Below, in pieces: positions 12,301 to 24,360 of a stretch of DNA of 64,000 nt; within the stretch, counting starts at the first letter, position 1; each line of letters starts with the position of its first letter. Under the pieces are notes generated by a model. The model made no database searches and was not told the origin of the DNA. It saw only the letters and a list, made by a program, of their open reading frames with translations. The position numbers and the translations under genes are program-made. The DNA comes from Anaspis maculata (taxonomy: Eukaryota > Arthropoda > Insecta > Coleoptera > Scraptiidae): the NCBI GenBank assembly GCA_949128115.1, contig OX421964.1, positions 682,001-746,000 on the forward strand. The letters are read 5' to 3'.

Positions 12301-13586
12301 TTTTTAAGATATTTGTGTTCGTTTGGCGGATGTTGCGTTTGGAACAAGTAACTGCCAACTGAAAAAGTGGTGACCGATCGTTTTAAAAGTCACGTGGGTT
12401 GAAGTTTGAAGTCACGTGGGTTGGAGCCTGGAGTCACGTGGGTTCAAACTTGAACTTTTGGGATAATAATTGAGTCTTTTCTTTTGATATTTGTGTTAGT
12501 TAACGGATGTTGCGTTTGGATCAAGTAGCTGCCAACTCAAAAAGTGGTGACCGATCGTTTTTAAGGTCACGTGGGTTGGGGTTTGAAGTCACGTGGGTTG
12601 GAGCTTGAAGTCACGTGGGTTAAGACTTGAACTTTTTGGATAACAATTGTGTCTTTTTTTTTGATATTTGTGTTCGTTCGTCAGATGTTGCGTTTGGAAC
12701 AAGTAGCTGCCAACTCAAAAAGTGGTGACCGATCGTTTTTGAAGTCACGTGGGTTGGAGTTTGAAGTCACGTGGGTTGGAGCTTGAAGTCACGTGGGTTA
12801 AGACATGAACTTTTTGGATAACAATTGTGTCTATTTTTTGATATTTTTGTTCGTCGGATGTTGCGTTTGGAACGAGTAGCAGCCAACTTAAAAAGTGGTG
12901 ACCGATCGTTTTTGAAGTCACGTGGGTTGAAATTTGAAGTCACGTGGGTTGGAGTTTGAAGTCACGTGGGTTGAAACCTAAACTTTTTGGATAACAATTG
13001 TCTTTTTTTTCGATATTTGTGTTCGTTTGACGGATGTTGCGTTTGGAACAAGTAGCTGCCAACTCAAAAAGTGGTGACCGATCGTTTTGAAAGTCACGTG
13101 GGTTGGAGTTTGAAGTCACGTGGGTTAGGACCTGAACTTTTTGGATAACAATTGTGTCTTTTTTTTTCGATATTTGTGTTCGTTTGACGGATGTTGCGTT
13201 TGGAACAAGTAGCTGCCAACTCCAAAAGTGGTGACGAATCGTTTCAAAAGTCACGTGGGTTGAAGCCTGGAGGCACGTGGGTTGAAGCCTGAAGTCACGT
13301 GGGTTGGAGCCTGAAGTCACGTGGAATAGGACCTGAAATTTTGGATAACAATTGTGTCTTTTTTTTTATATTTGTGTTCGTTTGACGGATGTTGCGTTTG
13401 GAACAAGTAGCTGCTAACTCAAAAAGTGGTGACCGATCGTTTTTAAGTCACGTGGGTTGAAATTTGAAGTCACGTGGGTTGGAGCCTGAAGTCACGTGGG
13501 TTCAAACCTGAACTTTTTGGATAACTATTGTGTCTATTTTTTGATATTTTTGTCCGTTCGTCGGATGTTGCGTTTGAAACGAGTAG
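9330..13586. repeat. Higher-order repeat B, copy 1 (4257 bp, ~24 monomers)
   Basis: Sequence from about 9330 recurs at a constant offset of 4257 bp, which is about 24 monomers of 177 bp. Marker monomers keep the offset exactly: GTTAGTTAACGG near 12,492, ATACTAATTG near 12,086, a monomer with ACAAAAAGCTGCC near 10,030, and GCACGTTGG near 10,275. Before about 9330 the two copies diverge (GGAACAAG versus GAAACGAG), which places the left boundary. Confidence 0.9.
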
Positions 13587-16500
13587 CTGCCAACTTAAAA
13601 AGTGGTGACCGATCGTTTTTGAAGTCACGTGGGTTGAAGTTTGAAGTCACGTGGGTTGGAGCCTGAAGTCACGTGGGTTCAAACCTGAACTTTTTGGATA
13701 ACAATTGTGTCTATTTTTTGATATTTTTGTTCGTTCGTCGGATGTTGCGTTTGGAACGAGTAACTGCCAACTCCAAAAGTGGTGACCGATCGTTTTAAAA
13801 GTCACGTGGGTTGAAGTTTGAAGTCACGTGGGCTGGAGCCTGGAGTCACGTGGGTTAAAACCCTCACTTTTTGGATAACAATTGTGTCTATTTTTTTATA
13901 TTTGTGTTCGTTCGTCAGATGTTGCGTTTGGAACAAGTAGCTGCCAACTCAAAAAGTGGTGACCGATCGTTTTTAAAGTCACGTGGGTTGGAGTTTGAAG
14001 TCACGTGGGTTGGAGCCCGGAGTCACGTGGGTTAGGACCTGAACTTTTTGGATAACAATTGTGTCTATTTTTTGATATTTTTGTTCGTCCGTCGGATGTT
14101 GCGTTTGGAACGAGTAGCTGCCAACTTAAAAAGTGGTGACCGATCGTTTTTAAAGTCACGTGGGTTGAAGTTTGAAGTCACGTGGGTTGGAGCCTGAAGT
14201 CACGTGGGTTGAAACCTGAACTTTTTGGATAACAATTGTTTTTTTTTTTTCGATATTTGTGTTCGTTTGACGGATGTTGCGTTTGGAACAAAAAGCTGCC
14301 AACTCAAAAAGTGGTGACCGATCGTTTTTGAAGTCACGTGGGTTGGAGTTTGAAGTCACGTGGGTTGGAGCTCGAAGTCACGTGGGCTGGACCTGAACTT
14401 TTTTGATAACAATTGGGTTTTTTTTTTCGATATCTGTGTTCGTTTGACGGATGTTGCGTTTGGAACAAGAAACTGCCAACTCCAAAAGAGGTGACGGATC
14501 GTTTTCAAAGTCACGTGGGTTGAAGCCTGGAGGCACGTTGGTTGGAGCCTGAAGTCACGTGGGTTAGGACCTGAAATTTTTGGATAACAATTGTGTCTTT
14601 TTTTTCGATATTTGTGTTCGTTTGACGGATGTTGCGTTTGGAACAAGTAGCTGCCAACTCCAAAAGTGGTGACGGATCGTTTTAAAAGTCACGTGGGTTG
14701 GAGCCTGGAGGCACGTGGGTTCAAACCTGATTTTTTTTGGATAACAATTGTGTCTATTTTTTGATAATTTTGTTCGTTCGTCGGATGTTTCGTTTGGAAC
14801 AAGTAGCTGCCAACTTAAAAAGTGGTGACCGATCGTTTTTAAAGTCACGTGGGTTGGAGTTTGAAGTCACGTGGGTTGGAGCCCGGAGTCACGTGGGTTA
14901 GGACCTGAACTTTTTGGATAACAATTGTGTCTTTTTTTTTGATATTTGTGTTCGTTCGTCAGATGTTGCGTTTGGAACAAGTAGCTGCCAACTCAAAAAG
15001 TGGTGAACGATCGTTTTTAAAGTCACGTGGGTTGGAGTTTGAAGTCACGTGGGTTGGAGCTTGGAGTCACGTGGGTTAGGACCTGAACTTTTTGGATAAC
15101 AATTGTGTCTATTTTTCGATATTTTTGTTCGTTCGTCGGATGTTGCGTTTGGAACGAGTAGCAGCCAACTTAAAAAGTGGTGACCGATCGTTTTTAAAGT
15201 CACGTGGGTTGAAATTTGAAGTCACGTGGGTTGGAGTTTGGAGTCACGTGGGTTGAAACCTAAACTTTTTGGATAACAATTGTCTTTTTTTTTTCTTCGA
15301 TATTTGTGTTCGTTTGACGGATGTTGCGTTTGGAACAAGTAGCTGCCAACTCAAAAAGTGGTGACCGATCGTTTTTAAAGTCACGTGGGTTGGAGTTTGA
15401 AGTCACGTGGGTTGGAGCTCGAAGTCACGTGGGTTAGAACCTGAACTTTTTGGATAACAATTGTGTCTATTTTTTGATATTTTTGTTCGTTCGTCGGATG
15501 TTGCGTTTGGAACGAGTAGCAGCCAACTCAAAAAGTGGTGACCGATCGTTTTTAAAGTCACGTGGGTTGAAATTTGAAGTCACGTGGGTTGGAGTTTGAA
15601 GTCACGTGGGTTGAAACCTGAACTTTTTGGATAACAATTGTCTTTTTTTTTTTTCGATATTTGTGTTCGTTTGACGGATGTTGCGTTTGGAACAAGTAGC
15701 TGCTAACTCGAAAAGTGGTGACCGATCGTTTTCAAAGTCACGTGGGTTGAAGTTTGAAGTCACGTGGGTTGGAGCCTGAAGTCACGTGGGTTCAAACCTG
15801 ACTTTTTTGGATAACAATTGTGTCTATTTTTTGATATTTTTGTTCGTTCGTCGGATGTTGCGTTTGAAACGAGTAGCTGCCAACTCAAAAAGTGGTGACC
15901 GATCGTTTTTAAAGTCACGTGGGTTGGAGTTTGAAGTCACGTGGATTGGAGCCCGGAGTCACGTGGGTTGGGACCTGAACTTTTTGGATAACAATTGTGT
16001 CTATTTTTTGATATTTTTGTTCGTTCGTCGGATGTTGCGTTTGGAACGAATAGCTGCCAACTTAAAAAGTGGTGACCGATCGTTTTCAAAGTCACGTGGG
16101 TTGAAGTTTGAAGTCACGTGGGTTGGAGCCTGAAGTCACGTGGGTTGAAACCTGAACTTTTTGGATAACAATTGTCTTTTTTTTTATGATATTTGTGTTC
16201 GTTCGACGGATGCTGCGTTTGGAACAAGTAGCTGCCAACTCAAAAAGTGGTGACCGATCGTTTTTGAAGTCACGTGGGTTGGAGTTTAACGTCACGTGGG
16301 TTGGAGCTCAAAGTCACGTGGGATAGGACCTGAACTTTCTGGATACTAATTGTGTCTTTTTCTTCGATATTTGTGTTCGTTTGACGGATGTTGCGTTTGG
16401 AACAAGTAGCTGCCATTTCCAAAAGTGGTGACGGATCGTTTCAAAAGTCACGTGAGTTGAAGCCTGGAGGCACGTGGGTTGAAGCCTGAAGTCACGTGGG

Positions 16501-17884
16501 TTGGAGCCTGAAGTCACGTGGGTTGGGACCTGAAATTTTTGGATAACAATTGTGTCTTTTTTAAGATATTTGTGTTCGTTTGGCGGATGTTGCGTTTGGA
16601 ACAAGTAACTGCCAACTGAAAAAGTGGTGACCGATCGTTTTAAAAGTCACGTGGGTTGAAGTTTGAAGTCACGTGGGTTGGAGCCTGGAGTCACGTGGGT
16701 TCAAACTTGAACTTTTGGGATAATAATTGAGTCTTTTCTTTTGATATTTGTGTTAGTTAACGGATGTTGCGTTTGGATCAAGTAGCTGCCAACTCAAAAA
16801 GTGGTGACCGATCGTTTTTAAGGTCACGTGGGTTGGGGTTTGAAGTCACGTGGGTTGGAGCTTGAAGTCACGTGGGTTAAGACTTGAACTTTTTGGATAA
16901 CAATTGTGTCTTTTTTTTTGATATTTGTGTTCGTTCGTCAGATGTTGCGTTTGGAACAAGTAGCTGCCAACTCAAAAAGTGGTGACCGATCGTTTTTGAA
17001 GTCACGTGGGTTGGAGTTTGAAGTCACGTGGGTTGGAGCTTGAAGTCACGTGGGTTAAGACATGAACTTTTTGGATAACAATTGTGTCTATTTTTTGATA
17101 TTTTTGTTCGTCGGATGTTGCGTTTGGAACGAGTAGCAGCCAACTTAAAAAGTGGTGACCGATCGTTTTTGAAGTCACGTGGGTTGAAATTTGAAGTCAC
17201 GTGGGTTGGAGTTTGAAGTCACGTGGGTTGAAACCTAAACTTTTTGGATAACAATTGTCTTTTTTTTCGATATTTGTGTTCGTTTGACGGATGTTGCGTT
17301 TGGAACAAGTAGCTGCCAACTCAAAAAGTGGTGACCGATCGTTTTGAAAGTCACGTGGGTTGGAGTTTGAAGTCACGTGGGTTAGGACCTGAACTTTTTG
17401 GATAACAATTGTGTCTTTTTTTTTCGATATTTGTGTTCGTTTGACGGATGTTGCGTTTGGAACAAGTAGCTGCCAACTCCAAAAGTGGTGACGAATCGTT
17501 TCAAAAGTCACGTGGGTTGAAGCCTGGAGGCACGTGGGTTGAAGCCTGAAGTCACGTGGGTTGGAGCCTGAAGTCACGTGGAATAGGACCTGAAATTTTG
17601 GATAACAATTGTGTCTTTTTTTTTATATTTGTGTTCGTTTGACGGATGTTGCGTTTGGAACAAGTAGCTGCTAACTCAAAAAGTGGTGACCGATCGTTTT
17701 TAAGTCACGTGGGTTGAAATTTGAAGTCACGTGGGTTGGAGCCTGAAGTCACGTGGGTTCAAACCTGAACTTTTTGGATAACTATTGTGTCTATTTTTTG
17801 ATATTTTTGTCCGTTCGTCGGATGTTGCGTTTGAAACGAGTAGCTGCCAACTTAAAAAGTGGTGACCGATCGTTTTTGAAGTCA
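13587..17884. repeat. Higher-order repeat B, copy 2
   Basis: Direct tandem copy of the preceding 4257-bp unit, continuing about 45 bp into a third unit before diverging at GTGGGATGAAG near 17,888. The only clear substitution I noticed is AAAAGAGGTGACGG near 14,488, where copy 1 has AAAAGTGGTGACGG. The duplication is therefore very young, or the two copies have been homogenised by gene conversion. Confidence 0.9.
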
Positions 17885-20800
17885 CGTGGGATGAAGTTTG
17901 AAGTCACGTGGGTTGGAGCCTGAAGTCACGTGGGTTCAAACCTGAACTTTTTAGATAACAATTGTGTCTATTTTTTGATATTTTTGTTCGTTCGTCGGAT
18001 GTTGCGTTTGGAACGAGTAGCTGCCAACTCCAAAAGTGGTGACCGATCGTTTTAAAAGTCGCGTGGGTTGAAGTTTGAAGTCACGTGGGCTGGAGCCTGA
18101 AGTCACGTGTGTTAAAACCTCAACTTTTTGGATAACAATAGTGTCTTTTTTTTTTATATTTGTGTTCGTTCGTCAGATGTTGCGTTTGGAACAAGTAGCT
18201 GCCAACTCAAAAAGTGGTGACCGATCGTTTTTGAAGTCACGTGGGTTGGAGTTTGAAGTCACGTGGGTTGGAGCCCGGAGTCACGTGGGTTAGGACCTGA
18301 ACTTTTTGGATAACAATTGTGTCTATTTTTTGATATTTTTGTTCGTCCGTCGGATGTTGCGTTTGGAACGAGAAGCTGCCAACTTAAAAAGTGGTAACCG
18401 ATCGTTTTTAAAGTCACGTGGGTTGAAGTTTGAAGTCACGTGGGTTAGAGCCTGAAGTCACGTGGGTTGAAACCTGAACATTTTGGATAACAATTGTGTC
18501 TTTTATTTTCGATATCTGTGTTCGTTTGACGGATGTTGCGTTTGGAACAAGTAGCTGCCAACTCCAAAAGTGGTGACGGATCGTTTTCAAAGTCACGTGG
18601 GTTGGAGTTTGAAGTCACGTGGGTTGGAGCTCGAAGTCACGTGGGTTAGGACCTGAACTTTTTGGATAACAATTGTGTCTTTTATTTTCGATATCTGTGT
18701 TCGTTTGACGGATGTTGCGTTTGGAACAAGTAGCTGCCAACTCAAAAAGTGGTGACCGATCGTTTTTGAAGTCACGTGGGTTGGAGTTTGAAGTCACGTG
18801 GGTTGGAGCTCGAAGTCACGTGGGTTAGGACCTGAACTTTTTGGATAACAATTGTGTCTTTTATTTTCGATATCTGTGTTCGTTTGACGGATGTTGCGTT
18901 TGGAACAAGTAGCTGCCAACTCCAAAAGTGGTGACGGATCGTTTTCAAAGTCACGTGGGTTGAAGCCTGGAGGCACGTGGGTTGAAGCCTGAAGTCACGT
19001 GGGTTGGAGCCTGAAGTCACGTGGGTTAGGAACTGAAATTTTTGGATGACAATTGTGTCTTTTTTTTCGATATTTGTGTTCGTTTGACGGATGTTGCGTT
19101 TGGAACAAGTAGCTGCCAACTCCAAAAGTGGTGACGGATCGTTTTAAAAGTCACGTGATTTGGAGCCTGGAGGCACGTGGGTTCAAACCTGATTTTTTTT
19201 GGATAACAATTGTGTCTATTTTTTAATATTTTTGTTCGTTCGTCGGATGTTGCGTTTGGAACAAGTAGCTGCCAACTTAAAAAGTGGTGACCGATCGTTT
19301 TTGAAGTCACGTGGGTTGAAGTTTGAAGTCAGGTGGGTTGGAGCCTGAAGTCACGTGGGTTCAAACCTGAACTTTTTGGATAACAATTGTGTCTATTTTT
19401 TGATATTTTTGTTCGTTCGTCGGATGTTGCGTTTGGAACGAGTAACTGCCAACTCCAAAAGTGGTGACCGATCGTTTTAAAAGTCACGTGGGTTGAAGTT
19501 TGAAGTCACGTGGGCTGGAGCCTGGAGTCACGTGGGTTAAAACCCTCACTTTTTGGATAACAATTGTGTCTTTTTTTTTATATTTGTGTTCGTTCGTCAG
19601 ATGTTGCGTTTGGAACAAGTAGCTGCCAACTCAAAAAGTGGTGACCGATCGTTTTTAAAGTCACGTGGGTTTGAGTTTGAAGTCACGTGGGTTGGAGCCC
19701 GGAGTCACGTGGGTTAGGACCTGAACTTTTTGGATAACAATTGTGTCTATTTTGTGATATTTTTGTTCGTCCGTCGGATGTTGCGTTTGGAACGAGTAGC
19801 TGCCAACTTAAAAAGTGGTGACCGATCGTTTTGAAAGTCACGTGGGTTGAAGTTTGAAGTCACGTGGGTTGGAGCCTGAAGTCACGTGGGTTGAAACCTG
19901 AACTTTTTGGATAACAATTGTTTTTTTTTTTTCGATATTAGTGTTCGTTTGACGGATGTTGCGTTTGGAACAAGTAGCTGCCAACTCAAAAAGTGGTGAC
20001 CGATCGTTTTTGAAGTCACGTGGGTTGGAGTTTGAAGTCACGTGGGTTGGAGCTCGAAGTCACGTGGGCTGGACCTGAACTTTTTGGATAACAATTGTGT
20101 CTTTTTTTTCGATATCTGTGTTCGTTTGACGGATGTTGCGTTTGGAACAAGTAGCTGCCAACTCCAAAAGTGGTGACGGATCGTTTTCAAAGTCACGTGG
20201 GTTGAAGCCTGGAGGCACGTGGGTTGAAGCCTAAAGTCACGTGGGTTGGAGCCTGAAGTCACGTGGGTTAGGACCTGAAATTTTTGGATAACAATTGTGT
20301 TTTTTTTTCGATATTTGTGTTCGTTTGACGGATGTTGCGTTTGGAACAAGTAGCTGCCAACTTAAAAAGTGGTGAACGATCGTTTTTAAAGTCACGTGGG
20401 TTGGAGTTTGAAGTCACGTGGGTTGGAGCCCGGAGTCACGTGGGTTAGGACCTGAACTTTTTGGATAACAATTGTGTCTTTTTTTTTGATATTTGTGTTC
20501 GTTCGTCAGATGTTGCGTTTGGAACAAGTAGCTGCCAACTCAAAAAGTGGTGAACGATCGTTTTTAAAGTCACGTGGGTTGGAGTTTGAAGTCACGTGGG
20601 TTGGAGCTTGGAGTCACGTGGGTTGGGACCTGAACTTTTTGGATAACAATTGTGTCTATTTTTTGATATTTTTGTTCGTTCGTCGGATGTTGCGTTTGGA
20701 ACGAGTAGCTGCCAACTTAAAAAGTGGTGACCGATCGTTTTTAAAGTCACGTGGGTTGAAATTTGAAGTCACGTGGGTTGGAGTTCGGAGTCACGTGGGT

Positions 20801-23800
20801 TGAAACCCAAACTTTTTGGATAACAATTGTCTTTTTTTTTCTTCGATATTTGTGTTCGTTTGACGGATGTTGCGTTTGGAACAAGTAGCTGCCAACTCAA
20901 AAAGTGGTGACCGATCGTTTTTAAAGTCACGTGGGTTGGAGTTTGAAGTCACGTGGGTTGGAGCTCGAAGTCACGTGGGTTAGAACCTGAACTTTTTGGA
21001 TAACAATTGTGTCTATTTTTTGATATTTTTGTTCGTTCGTCGGATGTTGCGTTTGGAACGAGTAGCAGCCAACTTAAAAAGTGGTGACCGATCGTTTTTA
21101 AAGTCACGTGGGTTGAAATTTGAAATCACGTGGGTTGGAGTTTGAAGTCACGTGGGTTGAAACCTGAACTTTTTGGATAACAATTGTCTTTTTTTTTTCG
21201 ATATTTGTGTTCGTTTGACGGATGTTGCGTTTGGAACAAGTAGCTGCCAACTCGAAAAGTGGTGACCGATCGTTTTCAAAGTCACGTGGGTTGAAGTTTG
21301 AAGTCACGTGGGTTGGAGCCTGAAGTCACGTGGGTTCAAACCTGACTTTTTTGGATAACAATTGTGTCTATTTCTTGATATTTTTGTTCGTTCGTCGGAT
21401 GTTGCGTTTGAAACGAGTAGCTGCCAACTTAAAAAGTGGTGACCGATCGTTTTTAAAGTCACGTGGGTTGAAGTTTGAAGTCACGTGGGTTGGAGCCTGA
21501 AGTCACGTGGGTTAAAACCTTAACTTTTTGGATAACAATTGTGTCTTTTTTTTTGATATTTGTGTTCGTTCGTCAGATGTTGCGTTTGGAACAAGTAGCT
21601 GCCAACTCAAAAAGTGGTGACCGATCGTTTTTAAAGTCACGTGGGTTGGAGTTTGAAGTCACGTGGATTGGAGCCCGGAGTCACGTGGGTTGGGACCTGA
21701 ACTTTTTGGATAACAATTGTGTCTATTTTTTGATATTTTTGTTCGTTCGTCGGATGTTGCGTTTGGAACGAGTAGCTGCCAACTTAAAAAGTGGTGACCG
21801 ATCGTTTTTAAAGTCACGTGGGTTGAAGTTTGAAGTCTTGTGGGTTGGAGCCTGAAGTCACGTGGGTTGAAACCTGAACTTTTTGGATAACAATTGTCTT
21901 TTTTTTTATGATATTTGTGTTCGTTCGACGGATGCTGCGTTTGGAACAAGTAGCTGCCAACTCAAAAAGTGGTGACCGATCGTTTTTGAAGTCACGTGGG
22001 TTGGAGTTTAACGTCACGTGGGTTGGAGCTCAAAGTCACGTGGGATAGGACCTGAACTTTCTGGATACTAATTGTGTCTTTTTCTTCGATATTTGTGTTC
22101 GTTTGACGGATGTTGCGTTTGGAACAAGTAGCTGCCAATTCCAAAAGTGGTGACGGATCGTTTTAAAAGTCACGTGAGTTGAAGCCTGGAAGCACGTGGG
22201 TTGAAGCCTGAAGTCACGTGGGTTGGAGCCTGAAGTCACGTGGGTTAGGACCTGAAATTTTTGGATAACAATTGTGTCTTTTTTTAGATATTTGTGTTCG
22301 TTTGGCGGATGTTGCGTTTGGAACAAGTAACTGCCAACTGAAAAAGTGGTGACCGATCGTTTTAAAAGTCACGTGGGTTGAAGTTTGAAGTCACGTGGAT
22401 TGGAGCCCGGAGTCACGTGGGTTGGGACCTGAACTTTTTGGATAACAATTGTGTCTATTTTTTGATATTTTTGTTCTTTCGTCGGATGTTGCGTTTGAAA
22501 CGAGTAGCTGCCAACTCAAAAAGTGGTGACCGATCGTTTTTAAAGTCACGTGGGTTGGAGTTTGAAGTCACGTGGATTGGAGCCCGGAGTCACGTGGGTC
22601 GGGACCTGAACTTTTTGGATAACAATTGTCTTTTTTTTTATGATATTTGTGTTCGTTCGACGGATGCTGCGTTTGGAACAAGTAGCTGCCAACTCAAAAA
22701 GTGGTGACCGATCGTTTTTGAAGTCACGTGGGTTGGAGTTTAACGTCACGTGGGTTGGAGCTCAAAGTCACGTGGGATAGGACCTGAACTTTCTGGATAC
22801 TAATTGTGTCTTTTTCTTCGATATTTGTGTTCGTTTGACGGATGTTGCGTTTGGAACAAGTAGCTGCCAATTCCAAAAGTGGTGACGGATCGTTTTAAAA
22901 GTCACGTGAGTTGAAGCCTGGAGGCACGTGGGTTGAAGCCTGAAGTCACGTGGGTTGGAGCCTGAAGTCACGTGGGTTGGGACCTGAAATTTTTGGATAA
23001 CAATTGTGTCTTTTTTAAGATATTTGTGTTCGTTTGGCGGATGTTGCGTTTGGAACAAGTAACTGCCAACTGAAAAAGTGGTGACCGATCGTTTTAAAAG
23101 TCACGTGGGTTGAAGTTTGAAGTCACGTGGGTTGGAGCCTGGAGTCACGTGGGTTCAAACTTGAACTTTTGGGATAATAATTGAGTCTTTTCTTTTGATA
23201 TTTGTGTTAGTTAACGGATGTTGCGTTTGGATCAAGTAGCTGCCAACTCAAAAAGTGGTGACCGATCGTTTTTAAAGTCACGTGGGTTGGAGTTTGAAGT
23301 CACGTGGGTTGGAGCTTGAAGTCACGTGGGTTAAGACTTGAACTTTTTGGATAACAATTGTGTCTTTTTTTTTGATATTTGTGTTCGTTCGTCAGATGTT
23401 GCGTTTGGAACAAGTAGCTGCCAACTCAAAGAGTGGTGACCGATCGTTTTTGAAGTCACGTGGGTTGGAGTTTGGAGTCACGTGGGTTGGAGCTTGAAGT
23501 CACGTGGGTTAAGACATGAACTTTTTGGATAACAATTGTGTCTATTTTTTGATATTTTTGTTCGTCGGATGTTGCGTTTGGAACGAGTAGCAGCCAACTT
23601 AAAGAGTGGTGACCGATCGTTTTTGAAGTCACGTGGGTTGAAATTTGAAGTCACGTGGGTTGGAGTTTGAAGTCACGTGGGTTGAAACCTGAACTTTTTG
23701 GATAACAATTGTCTTTTTTTTCGATATTTGTGTTCGTTTGACGGATGTTGCGTTTGGAACAAGTAGCTGCCAACTCAAAAAGTGGTGACCGATCGTTTTG

Positions 23801-24360
23801 AAAGTCACGTGGGTTGGAGTTTGAAGTCACGTGGGATGGAGCTCGAAGTCACGTGGGTTAGGACCTGAACTTTTTGGATAACAATTGTGTCTTTTTTTTT
23901 CGATATTTGTGTTCGTTTGACGGATGTTGCGTTTGGAACAAGTAGCTGCCAACTCCAAAAGTGGTGACGAATCGTTTCAAAAGTCACGTGGGTTGAAGCC
24001 TGGAGGCACGTGGGTTGAAGCCTGAAGTCACGTGGGTTGGAGCCTGGAGTCACGTGGAATAGGACCTGAAATTTTGGATAACAATTGTGTCTTTTTTTTT
24101 ATATTTGTGTTCGTTTGACGGATGTTGCGTTTGGAACAAGTAGCTGCTAACTCAAAAAGTGGTGACCGATCGTTTTTAAGTCACGTGGGTTGAAGTTTGA
24201 AGTCACGTGGGTTGGAGCCTGACGTCACGTGGGTTCAAACCTAAACTTTTTGGATAACTATTGTGTCTATTTTTTGATATTTTTGTCCGTTCGTCGGATG
24301 TTGCGTTTGAAACGAGTAGCTGCCAACTTAAAAAGTGGTGACCGATCGTTTTTGAAGTCA
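17885..24360. repeat. Higher-order repeat C, unit 1 (6476 bp)
   Basis: The marker CGTGGGATGAAG at 17,885 recurs at 24,361 (offset 6476), and the offset holds to about 26 kb. The unit mixes B-like monomers with a run of monomers carrying TTTATTTTCGATATCTG at about 18,500, 18,680 and 18,860. It also contains a four-monomer internal duplication near 21,875-23,110 that the next unit lacks. Confidence 0.8.
21875..23112. repeat. Local 732-bp duplication within HOR C unit 1
   Basis: The marker monomers at about 21,880-22,380 (ATGATATTTG, ATACTAATTG and the following 200-bp monomer) recur at about 22,610-23,110, an offset of 732 bp or four monomers. A monomer pair with GTGGATTGGAGCCCGG lies between them. 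Unit 2 has only one such block near 28,310-28,800, so the extra copy accounts for most of the length difference between the units. Confidence 0.75.
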
